Below are positions 1-7,531 of a stretch of 12,138 bases of DNA, piece after piece. A program made the position numbers and the translations under genes. The notes below the pieces were generated by a model. That model had not been told where the DNA came from, did not search any database, and saw only the letters and a list, made by a program, of their open reading frames with translations. Position 1 is the stretch's first letter. Each line of letters opens with the position of its first letter. Source of the stretch: Stramenopiles sp. TOSAG23-6 (Eukaryota; Sar); contig LT636214.1 in the NCBI GenBank assembly GCA_900128565.1, positions 1 to 12,138 of the forward strand. Reading direction: 5' to 3'.

Positions 1-370
1 CTATTGTAAGATATACGATTATGTTACTATTTATGATATCGATTAGTCTTTGTCTTAATCCTTAATCAAGGGGTAGTATAACATGAATGAATGTAAGCAA
101 GTATCAGAGGCTTCTCGTATTAAATAATGGCAATGAAATACGCACTATAGTTTTTCCGATTTTGTAAATATAAAAGAAAAACGAACCGCCAACGCCAAAA
201 TCTCCGATACAGTTACGAATCTTTATCCTTTACCTTATAAACGTGTAGGATAGGTAATACTGTATACTATTCACACGACTACTATATCTTTTTGAGAACA
301 AGTCCGAAATCCATTTATCCAATAGTGCTATCATTTTGAGATTAGCAATAATTTCATAAACTTTGATAAA
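1..370. other. Non-coding spacer upstream of the NEK-like kinase
   Basis: AT-rich sequence with no credible coding stretch. In the reading frame of the downstream kinase the last stop is a TAG at 323-325, and no ATG lies between it and 371, so this interval probably holds the promoter and 5' UTR of the kinase gene. I see no RNA gene, no copy of the intron repeat family and no clear core-promoter motif. Confidence 0.5.
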
Positions 371-1954
371 ATGTCTTCTTTGGCTTCGTCCACAAAACCA
401 AAGAAATATCGACGTCTTAAGCGCATTGGAAAAGGGAGTTTCGGTATAGTTGATCTGATTAAAGACACAAGAGATGGAAAGCTTTATGTAATGAAAACGG
501 TATCTGTAACAGGGCCTGACAGAGCAGGTGCACGTAAGGCTCACCAAGAAGCACTACGCGAAGCAAGATTTTTATCGAAATTAAAGCATCCTAATATTGT
601 TGCGTTTATTGAAGCTTTTGAGGCAAAAAATGGCACACGTCTGTGCATTGTTATGGCGTATTGTGAAAGCGGTGACCTTGGTATGCGTTTAACACGAGCA
701 CGTGAAAAACGATTATTATTTAGTGAACTCACAATTATGGAATGGTTCATACAGATGGTATTAGCTCTTCATTATCTTCATCAAAATCATGTGCTACATC
801 GAGATTTAAAGCCGCAAAATATTTTTCTCACTGAAAATAATAAAGTAGTAAAGTTAGGAGATTTTGGTGTAACTCGAACACTGGAGAATACATTATCAAT
901 GGCAATGACACAGGTGGGAACCCCATACTACATGTCTCCTGAACTTGCACAAAATAAACCTTATAATGCTAAAGCTGATGTCTGGGCATTAGGTTGTATC
1001 TTATACGAAATGGCTGCATTACAAGTGCCATTTCCAGCTAGAAATTTTGCAACTTTGGTAGAGTGTGTTATTACGAGAGACCCCGCGAAGTTACCCAGTG
1101 CTTATCCTAAAAAACTAACAGTGCTTATTCGAGGTATGATGAGAAAAGATCCAAATAGACGAGCGTCAATTGATCAAGTAATTAGACATCCTTATGTTCA
1201 GACTCATTTGGATCTTTTTGCTAAGCGTTACAGCGGTGAAGATAATGATAGAAACATTGCAACAACTATTAATGGTGATGATAACACGATACTAAAAGAT
1301 AAATTAGATACTGATACAATCGATATGAAAACTAAACAAAATGGTAATGATAAAAAACACCAAATAAATCAAATAATTCCAGTAGATCGAAAAACTTCGA
1401 GTTTGAATGAATTTGTTAAAGAAAAAATTATAACTGTTGANAATGAAACAAAAGAGTANAATGACGGTCAACAATTAGAGAAGGATATCCAGGAGCAGGA
1501 AAAACTTCTGAATCGGACTATAAAAAATAGACAAAAAGCAAAAGATTCCGGTGAATGCGGGGCAAAAAGAAATTTAGAAATGAAAGAAGAAGAACACGAA
1601 ATACGAGAAACAGTTGGGAATCTAGAAAAGGAAATATTAGAGCATTCTGTAAATGTGCATGAAAATGCCATGATCAAACAAGAAAGTGAAGATATGCAAC
1701 GCACAATGGAACTTTTATTAAGTATACGTGATTTATCAGATTCGAAAGCTGTTGAAACAACTAATGTGGAAGAATTGAGAAATCCAGAAGAATTAAATAC
1801 GAATGTTGAAACAAATACGGAAGATTCTTCCGTAATTAGATCCGAGGCATCAAAAGGAAACTACTCTAAAGAAGCAAAAGATGCAAAAAGCAACGATTAT
1901 TATGAACAAGTCGTCGAAGTAATAGGCGGAATAGATATTAACGAAGATGAGTAA
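371..1954 (+). CDS. NEK-like (NIMA-related) serine/threonine protein kinase
   Basis: An intact, intronless protein of 527 residues. The kinase domain spans about residues 13-280: glycine loop GKGSFG (20-25 region), ATP-binding lysine in VMK (K42), the likely alpha-C glutamate in LREARFL (E64), catalytic HRDLKPQN (143-150), DFG (164-166), activation segment ending GTPYYMSPE (183-191), and DVWALGCILYE. The order and wording, especially HPNIVAF, GTPYYMSPE and ADVWALGCILYEM, are typical of NIMA-related kinases, which act in mitosis, centrosome/basal body biology and cilia. The C-terminal half (about 290-527) is low-complexity, charged and Lys/Glu-rich, with a likely coiled coil around 370-490, as in many NEKs where this region dimerises or targets the kinase. 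The start is the first ATG after an in-frame TAG at 323. Two ambiguous bases (1441 and 1459) fall in the tail; the codon containing 1459 is TAN, so it could be Tyr or a stop. The specific NEK subfamily cannot be assigned. Confidence 0.9.
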   Translation: MSSLASSTKPKKYRRLKRIGKGSFGIVDLIKDTRDGKLYVMKTVSVTGPDRAGARKAHQEALREARFLSKLKHPNIVAFIEAFEAKNGTRLCIVMAYCESGDLGMRLTRAREKRLLFSELTIMEWFIQMVLALHYLHQNHVLHRDLKPQNIFLTENNKVVKLGDFGVTRTLENTLSMAMTQVGTPYYMSPELAQNKPYNAKADVWALGCILYEMAALQVPFPARNFATLVECVITRDPAKLPSAYPKKLTVLIRGMMRKDPNRRASIDQVIRHPYVQTHLDLFAKRYSGEDNDRNIATTINGDDNTILKDKLDTDTIDMKTKQNGNDKKHQINQIIPVDRKTSSLNEFVKEKIITVXNETKEXNDGQQLEKDIQEQEKLLNRTIKNRQKAKDSGECGAKRNLEMKEEEHEIRETVGNLEKEILEHSVNVHENAMIKQESEDMQRTMELLLSIRDLSDSKAVETTNVEELRNPEELNTNVETNTEDSSVIRSEASKGNYSKEAKDAKSNDYYEQVVEVIGGIDINEDE

Positions 1955-2094
1955 TATTCAATTAATAGAATAAACTACTTTTATATTTAGTTTTCACACA
2001 ACTGTAGCATATTCCTTTTAACAACAGAAGCGACAAAAATAGAGTATACAATACAAATGAAAATGTGACTTTCCCCATAAAAGATCATTTTAAT
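1955..2094. other. Convergent 3' spacer between NEK-like kinase and TLK
   Basis: 140 bases separate two stop codons facing each other. An AATAAA at 1969-1974, 15 bases after the kinase stop, could be a polyadenylation signal, though such a hexamer is expected by chance in DNA this AT-rich. No gene is seen here. Confidence 0.35.
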
Positions 2095-4742
2095 TTACGT
2101 TTTCTTTTTTTGCAAGTAAGGATGCATGCAAATTTTGGACACATCTGGTCTAAGTCCAGCACTATGAGCTAAACAACTTCGAATAAAATCTTTTGCTTCT
2201 TCACTCACTTTACTTGGTGCTTTCTCTGGAAACTTCACCTCACGAGCATTCAACATTGTTCTCTCCGATACTAAACGCTCTTGAGTCATGCCTTCGCCAA
2301 ATGGTCGAACGCCAAATAGTAATTGAAAGAAAATAACTCCCACAGACCATACATCAACTTTCGATGAAATTCGTGGTTTATTTGATTCGCTTACTCTAAA
2401 ACATTCAGGTGGGAGGTACCAGTATGTCCCTGCACCTTGCGAAGTTAATTCAATTGATCCACCTCCAGCATCTGATCGATTGCTATCATCAACAATTTTC
2501 GAGAGGCCAAAATCTGTTATTTTAATGTTTGGTGCTGTATCAAAAATAATATTACCTGGCTTTAAATCATAATGTATAATTGGACCATTCCCATGATTTC
2601 CACAATTGAGATAATGTAGAGCTGATAATACTTGAATAATTATAACACGTGCTTCCTTCTCTGGAAAAAATTTCCGTTCTTTCAGAACAAGATCAAGATC
2701 CGGTCCAGAACAATACTCCAAAACAGTAGCAAATGAGTGAACGTCAATTTCAAAAACATCAAATAGGCGCACAACTCTATCGTGTCTGAGAGACTTGTGG
2801 ATTGCATATTCTCGAGTGGCATGTTTAGTATAGCTGTGTTTTCTTTCTTCACTCCAACTGGGATTTAACTGATGAACTTTACAAGCTACTTCGCGGTACT
2901 GAATAAGATCAAAAGCTAACCAAACTTCCGAGAAGCCACCTTTACCTAATAGCTTCGTTAAAAGATATCGATTGTGTAGGACCGGATGTTTAACGAATCG
3001 AGATGAATCCTCGTCACGACATCTTTTTAATTCGCGAATGTGTAGCTTCTTTTCACTCTCTAAATGCTTTCGTTTCTCGCCAACTTCTTCTTCTTTTTTT
3101 TTTTGTAATAACAGACCAACGCGGACGAGCTCTTCTCGTTCGGTTTGTTTTAAAACACTGATGTGGTCCGTCATAGCGTTGGTATTTGATGCATTAAATT
3201 CATCCTTTTTTTTCTTGGCTTCTGTTTTGGCCTTCCGGGCATCTTTGGCGACTTCACGACGTTCACGTTCCAGCGCTTCTCTTTTACTTATAAGTGCGGC
3301 TTGTTCCAAATACAAATCTTTTAGTTGGTATCCATCTCTCCACACTTCATGAACATTATGTGGACTCGTTCGTTGAACGACAATATGTCCAAGACGTAAA
3401 CTATTAGACTTCAGTTGCTGTCTCGAATCGCGTTTATCAAGTTGGGCTTTTTTTCTAAGGATATTTTCAAAGACTTTTGATGCAGCAGTCTGCCTAGCAA
3501 GAAAAGTCTTTTTTTCATCTTCAACTTTATTTTCCATTTCTTGAAGACGAGTTTGAAGAAATACACAAGTATCTTGAGATTCCTTGAGCTGTAACTCTAA
3601 AGAATGTATTTTGGAAAAATATTTTACAAAAAAAATTGTTAGGTACAAAATTGCGTACGAAAAATAAATTCGAAATTGAAAAACAAATAAAAACATACAT
3701 TAATTCGTTCATCGGTTTGAGATATTGCAGATCCGGAACTAGAAGTAGTGGTAATTGAACGGTTTGTTGATGAAGTATCTGATGATGCTTTACTCACACT
3801 ATCAAATAAAATATTTCCTGAATCATTCGATGATATAGCTAACGAAGCTTCCGTACGAAGTAGTTGGCGTTTTGCTCTCCCCGTTGGCGTAGAAGAACGA
3901 GAAGTTTTTCTTGGTGGCATTGGTGTAGATACAGGTGCCGTCTTATCTAAAACAGAAGTGGTTTGTATACTCTTTTTGGTTGAACCTGCACCACCTCTAG
4001 AGACGTTGCCGCCACCAAAATATGAAGCAATCGATTTCGTCTTGGTTGCTGAGGCATGTCTGCCACTTCTACTATTACTATTAGTACTATTTCTAGAAGA
4101 ACCACTTGAGGGGGGCGTCAAAAGTGAGACTGGCATGGGTGAGTCAGGGCGGAAGCCTAGACTTCCATTTCCAAGACTACGGATGCTTTTCACTCTATCT
4201 CTTGAATCACCTTTTTTACTGGCTCTATCTTTTCCGCTAANAATTGGAAGTTTCGATTTTGAAGCTTTATTGTCGCGGCGAGAGTGAACGGGACTCTGAA
4301 AAAATATATTTTCTGTACTATTACTTCCTAAACTTACTTCTGAGGATATGCTGTTTCGCGAAATGTGTGACTTTTTACACCGCTTTGTCCTAGAATCATT
4401 CCGTGGAGGGGCTACACGTTTCTTCCGCGGCACACTCTTTCTTCGTGAACTTGATGATGCGCTTAAGTTACTGGGGCTAACTCTATCTTTATTGTAGGCG
4501 CTACTAGAGCGTAATGGTGTACATTGTGCAGATGATGGTTGTGAACTTGGGATATCACCATTCATTTCAGTATCTGCTGTGGCAATACTGGAAACGTCGG
4601 GAGAGAGAGTGTCACTGATTGCGCGAACTCGAGATAACGCTCCAGTCATTCTTGCTTCAAGAAGTTTCTCTTTCTGTGGATTATTAATTAGAAATGACGC
4701 CTCAACAGAGTTTGAGCTGGAGTGTATTGGAGTCATTACCAT
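2095..4742 (-). CDS. Tousled-like serine/threonine kinase (TLK), two exons
   Basis: Exon 1 is 4742-3699 (348 codons) and exon 2 is 3603-2095 (502 codons plus TAA), giving about 850 residues; animal TLKs are somewhat shorter. The Ser-rich basic N-terminus holds nuclear-localisation-like clusters (SRRKSVPRKKR, TKRCKK near residues 98-125) and KTKSIASYFGGG (about 234-245), resembling the conserved ISDYF segment of TLKs. After the intron come a coiled coil, LRLGH, EVWRDGYQL and LHIRELKRCRDEDSSRF, all TLK signatures. The kinase domain (about 560-845) has GKGGFSEV, VACKVHQLN, HYDLKPGN (Tyr in place of the usual Arg of HRD, normal for TLK), DFGLSKI and GAGTYWYLPPECF. TLKs phosphorylate the histone chaperone ASF1 and act in nuclear chromatin assembly during DNA replication. 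The start is the first ATG after an in-frame TAG lying 6 bases upstream of it; a second ATG lies two codons later. One ambiguous base (4241) changes only one residue. Confidence 0.92.
3604..3698 (-). repeat. Introner-like intron A (in TLK), 95 bases, GT-AT termini
   Basis: Intron between AAT (Asn) and TCT (Ser), phase 0. It begins GTATGTTTTTATTTG and ends TATTTTTCCAAAATACAT. The core GTACGCAATTTTGTAC lies at 3643-3658 and runs into CCTAAC (3643-3638), a branch-point-like motif with its branch A about 35 bases from the 3' end. No AG follows that motif within the element. The last two exon bases plus the 5' end (ATGTAT) are an inverted repeat of the 3' end (ATACAT). The core and 3' end are shared with four other introns in the window. 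An AG-ending alternative here (acceptor after TTTAGAG, exon from 3594) would also keep frame, so this copy alone does not prove the GT-AT boundary. Confidence 0.85.
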
Positions 4743-5044
4743 TATCAACTAAACACCCGCGCTTCCAATGGATCAGAGCAAACGGGGGGAAATACCGACT
4801 ACGGGTGGAACGTATCGTGTTTAGCAAAGATTGATGATGAATTCGGACAAGTTCTTCTTCGAGAGCGACATATCGACGACACAATTCATTTGATTTGATG
4901 GCGATCGATGGCGATGGCCTCTCGATCTTTAAAACACGAAATAATCAACATTTTTAATGAATGACCAAAAATCAATGCGTATTTAAAAATCTCGTTTATT
5001 TTATGGGTTTTTTTCACACTCACTCCTTCAATACCTATAAAAGT
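4743..5044. other. Spacer between the SNARE 3' end and the TLK start
   Basis: 302 bases between two head-to-tail minus-strand genes. Just after the SNARE stop, AATAAA on the minus strand (5000-4995) may be its polyadenylation signal. Nearer TLK is a short GC-richer patch with tandem GATGGCGATC-type units (about 4897-4918). A minus-strand open stretch from about 4940 to 4702 has no in-frame ATG upstream of the TLK start and is in a different frame from TLK, so I treat it as probable 5' UTR or promoter. No RNA gene seen. Confidence 0.4.
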
Positions 5045-5931
5045 TCATAAGAAAATGTACCACACGATGAAGCATACACTCAATACAACACATATGATGG
5101 CAAAATTCTCTCTAAAAAGTTGCCACCACATCGATGAACGCAAATTTTTTGTTTGAACATTTATAATAAAAAAATATTCGTTTAGTAAAAACAATTGTTA
5201 GGTACAAAATTTCGTATGAAAAAAAACATGTAGGTAAAAAATCATGATGAAAACGTACACTAAAACCTTTCGAAGACGTGTTTAAAAACTCACTTTTTCT
5301 ACAGAGTTGGTCTAGATCATGTATTTTGGAAAAATATTTCAAAAAAAAACGTTAGGTACAAAATTTCGTACGAAAAAAAACATCGAATTTGAAAAAAAAT
5401 AAAACATACATCACCCCGTCCAAGTGCTTTGTCAATATTCTTTACAACACTTTCCTTCACTTTGAATAGAGTTCCTTTCACTTGTCCGACTCTGTCAACA
5501 CTGGTATTAGCACTGTAAAATGCTAATATTTTTTTCATGAATGGCCCAAACTCTGCGGTCATCCCGTATTCAGATAGGTCCGTCAAAGATAGATCACCAA
5601 ATTGTGACTTGAACTCAGCTTGTAACTTTTCCAATAACTTATAGCTCACTGAACTATTTACAGACGAATGCGTGAGACAAACGTACGCAAGAGAATCTCT
5701 CACTAAAACATGGAAAACATACTCACCCGTTGGTGGGCATGAATATGATTTACGAGCATTTCTATTACTGTCAACCTTCTTTAAAAGCTTCTTGCTAGAT
5801 TTTTCAAGCTCCCGAGATGCCTCGTCGATTAAGTATTCAGCTAAAACAATTTGTCCCGACGCAACACAACAGTAAGCGAAGCGCCCAGAGGAAGAACCAA
5901 CACTTCTTGGGTTCTCTTCGTCAGATTTCAT
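5045..5931 (-). CDS. VAMP7-like longin R-SNARE, three exons
   Basis: Exons 5931-5410, 5318-5259 and 5158-5045 give 174+20+37 = 231 residues, close to animal VAMP7 (about 220). An N-terminal longin domain (about 17-140: FAYCCVASGQIVLAEY, HVLVRDSLAYVCLTH, LLEKLQAEF) is followed by an R-SNARE coiled-coil motif (about 145-204) with NIDKALGRGDDLDQL, where Arg172 is the ionic zero layer. Then come a WW juxtamembrane pair (205-206) as in synaptobrevins and a single C-terminal hydrophobic anchor (about 213-231) ending in TGA. Longin R-SNAREs drive vesicle fusion with endolysosomal, vacuolar or plasma membranes by pairing with Q-SNAREs; the longin domain autoinhibits or directs sorting. The start is the ATG opening the longin domain after a short Ser-rich leader. 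The last exon is found only when both introns are removed as whole repeat elements; a plain open-frame search misses the membrane anchor. Confidence 0.9.
5159..5258 (-). repeat. Introner-like intron C (second in SNARE), 100 bases, GT-AT termini
   Basis: Lies between AGT (Ser194) and GTT (Val195), phase 0. It begins GTACGTTTTCATCATG and ends TTTTTTTATTATAAAT, the most diverged 3' end of the family. The core at 5202-5217 (ATACGAAATTTTGTAC on the minus strand) joins CCTAAC (5202-5197), whose branch A is about 39 bases from the end. Removal at these points gives GFS-VQTKNLRSSMWW, which aligns without a gap to synaptobrevin from the zero-layer Arg to the WW pair. The next AG downstream is inside the following exon (about 5111), and using it would delete the end of the SNARE motif and the WW pair. 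Confidence 0.85.
5319..5409 (-). repeat. Introner-like intron B (first in SNARE), 91 bases, GT-AT termini
   Basis: Lies between GAT (Asp174) and GAT (Asp175), phase 0. It begins GTATGTTTTATTTTTTTTC and ends TATTTTTCCAAAATACAT, the same 18 bases as introns A and E. The core GTACGAAATTTTGTAC (plus-strand 5356-5371) joins CCTAAC (5356-5351), with branch A about 33 bases from the end. No AG follows within the element. Removing exactly this interval puts Leu at +4, +7 and +14 from the zero-layer Arg172, as in VAMP2. The nearest AG (CTAG, 5313-5312 region) used with this donor would shift frame into a stop. Confidence 0.9.
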
Positions 5932-6293
5932 TTTTATGAATGTTGTTCAATTTTTGAAACAAAATATAATATATCGTATATTTTTCAAAAATATATACGT
6001 TCTAATCTTATAAATCGATCGACGTATCAAAAAGAGTGGCTAAGGTGCAATAGAATGTCAAATTGAAATTGACAAAAAACGAAACAAAAACTTTGCACAC
6101 AAATATAAATTTTTGAGTAAAACCCAGAGGAGGAGCGGAAATTTAAAAAGTATGATACCCGGTACTGGTACGAGTCGCCGGAAAAACTCCGATAAGGATG
6201 CCTATACGTAGCATATCATAGCCACAGTGTGTATACCCTACTAATTCCGTTATTGACACAACTCTTCCACTCTTTCTTTGGTGTTGAAATCAA
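5932..6293. other. Divergent promoter region between SNARE and PH-domain genes
   Basis: 362 bases between two start codons that point away from each other, so both promoters and 5' UTRs should lie here. At 5975-5999 there is an imperfect inverted repeat, CGTATATTTTT against AAAAATATATACG, about 45 bases upstream of the SNARE start; it could be a hairpin or a palindromic protein site, or just a product of AT richness. A GC-richer patch sits at about 6125-6205. An in-frame TGA at 6285 fixes the PH gene start. No RNA gene or intron-family copy seen. Confidence 0.4.
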
Positions 6294-7430
6294 ATGGTAT
6301 CATTTGCTTCTAAGCATGTTCAGATCAATAATAATGATTCACAAATAGCACAAGCACTGAAAGATGCACTTTTGCGAAACTCGAGCCCATTACAATCTAC
6401 TTCTTTTCAAGTGCCTTTCGGGTGGCCAGAAAAACCAAAAGCACCAGTAATGGGCAACTGGTTGGAAAAACTCAAAAGCAAAAATACCCCCCTTTTATCA
6501 TCATGGAACAATCGTTTTTTCATTATACGCAAAGATTCATTGAGACTGGAGTATCATCGAAGTTTTGATGGAGTTACTCGATATCTTCCTCAAGAAATCA
6601 AAAGAAGGAACCCTGCTGGAACTTTAGATCTGACGTCTGTCACAGACCTTCGACGAATTGGTACAAGAACCTTCCATATTGCTTCCAAAGATAAAAGTTT
6701 TTTGCTTCGATGCAAAGACTCTAGAATATGTAGTGATTGGTTTAATAAATTGTCCACTTTTTTTAGATTGTTTGAGCAATATAGGCAAAATAAACGGCTA
6801 GTCCATCAGCTTCGACGAAAACAAAGAATGTATTGCATTGATAATATCAACATTAATGACGAAACAAAAGAAGCAAAGTGTTCGAAAGCATTTCTAAAGT
6901 GTAATATCAATGGCAAAAGTACCGTAAAAAGTAAAAATCAGAGGAAAAAGCGACCACGGCATCGTCAATGTCATAGGAGAAAAGGATTCACCAAGAACTT
7001 TATACCTCGTGAGATGAACAACGAAAAAAATGGTACGAATCCGTTAATACGTGAAGTATTAATTCATCATGAAGATATTTTAGATAATTATCTTTTCCCA
7101 CACAATACAAATGATGAATCAAGAGGGAATTATTCATGTAGTAGTGACGAAAGTATTGTAATGCATACAAAGAATATGCGATCTATCAATGAAGACAGGA
7201 GATACACATTTAAACCTATTTCGAACAAACAAAATAATAGACTAGAATCAAATTCTCCGCAATGTAGTAATAATGGTAGACGTCTTACAAGGTGGGAAAA
7301 ACAAAGAGAAAAGAGTGAAAGGAGTATAGTAAAATCAACAGGAAGATGTACTCCTATCACTCGTCGACAGAACTCACCACTCCCCCGTAGACTGCGTTTG
7401 CTCAAGAAAGCCTGGACTAGTAAAATCTAA
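6294..7430 (+). CDS. PH-domain protein of unknown role
   Basis: An intact intronless protein of 378 residues. Residues about 52-160 form a pleckstrin homology domain: APVMGNWLEKLKSK opens it, WNNRFFIIRKDSLRLEYHRS gives the next strands, AGTLDLTSVTDLRR and RTFHIASKDKSFLLRCKD follow, and the C-terminal helix is ICSDWFNKLSTFF with the invariant Trp (149). PH domains bind phosphoinositides or proteins at membranes; several Lys/Arg lie in the first two strands, compatible with lipid binding, but this is not shown. The remaining 200 residues are basic, Asn/Ser-rich and probably disordered (e.g. NQRKKRPRHRQCHRRK near 215-230), with no second domain I recognise. ATG at 6294 is preceded by an in-frame TGA at 6285. 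It is convergent with the CFAP44 gene. Specific family and partners unknown. Confidence 0.85.
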   Translation: MVSFASKHVQINNNDSQIAQALKDALLRNSSPLQSTSFQVPFGWPEKPKAPVMGNWLEKLKSKNTPLLSSWNNRFFIIRKDSLRLEYHRSFDGVTRYLPQEIKRRNPAGTLDLTSVTDLRRIGTRTFHIASKDKSFLLRCKDSRICSDWFNKLSTFFRLFEQYRQNKRLVHQLRRKQRMYCIDNININDETKEAKCSKAFLKCNINGKSTVKSKNQRKKRPRHRQCHRRKGFTKNFIPREMNNEKNGTNPLIREVLIHHEDILDNYLFPHNTNDESRGNYSCSSDESIVMHTKNMRSINEDRRYTFKPISNKQNNRLESNSPQCSNNGRRLTRWEKQREKSERSIVKSTGRCTPITRRQNSPLPRRLRLLKKAWTSKI

Positions 7431-7531
7431 AAACATAGTAATTTCATTACTTTTGTAAAATCCTTATTATTTTATCTGTTATAAATAATGATATTATTAA
7501 ATCATGTTTTCGAACTTCTACAACAATGATA
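7431..7531. other. Convergent 3' spacer between PH gene and CFAP44
   Basis: About 100 very AT-rich bases between two facing stop codons. It contains a small perfect stem, AATAAT-GAT-ATTATT (7484-7498). This may mark overlapping 3' ends, but it is short enough to be chance in such composition. Confidence 0.3.

Noticed and set aside
1-370. tRNA or other RNA gene in the spacers
   Set aside because: No cloverleaf, B-box or other structured RNA signature was recognised in any of the spacers by eye.
3604-3698. Protein-like reading of the intron (FVFQFRIYFSYAILYLTIFF) as an N-terminal membrane segment of the kinase
   Set aside because: The same hydrophobic reading appears in the SNARE introns and comes from the T-rich repeat. 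Its frame is open only because intron A contains no in-frame stop. TLKs are not membrane proteins.
3594-3698. AG-ending acceptor for TLK intron A (after TTTAGAG)
   Set aside because: Frame is kept, so it is possible for this copy, but it skips an earlier AG and lies outside the repeat; the whole-element boundary explains all copies with one rule.
3748-4287. Plus-strand open frame opposite TLK exon 1
   Set aside because: Shadow of the Ser-rich TLK N-terminus; Leu/Glu-rich low complexity with no recognisable domain.
5319-5412. Canonical GT-AG intron in the SNARE using a GTGATG donor and the CTAG acceptor
   Set aside because: It keeps frame but deletes three residues next to the zero-layer Arg and breaks the heptad spacing, and the same logic cannot explain introns C and D.
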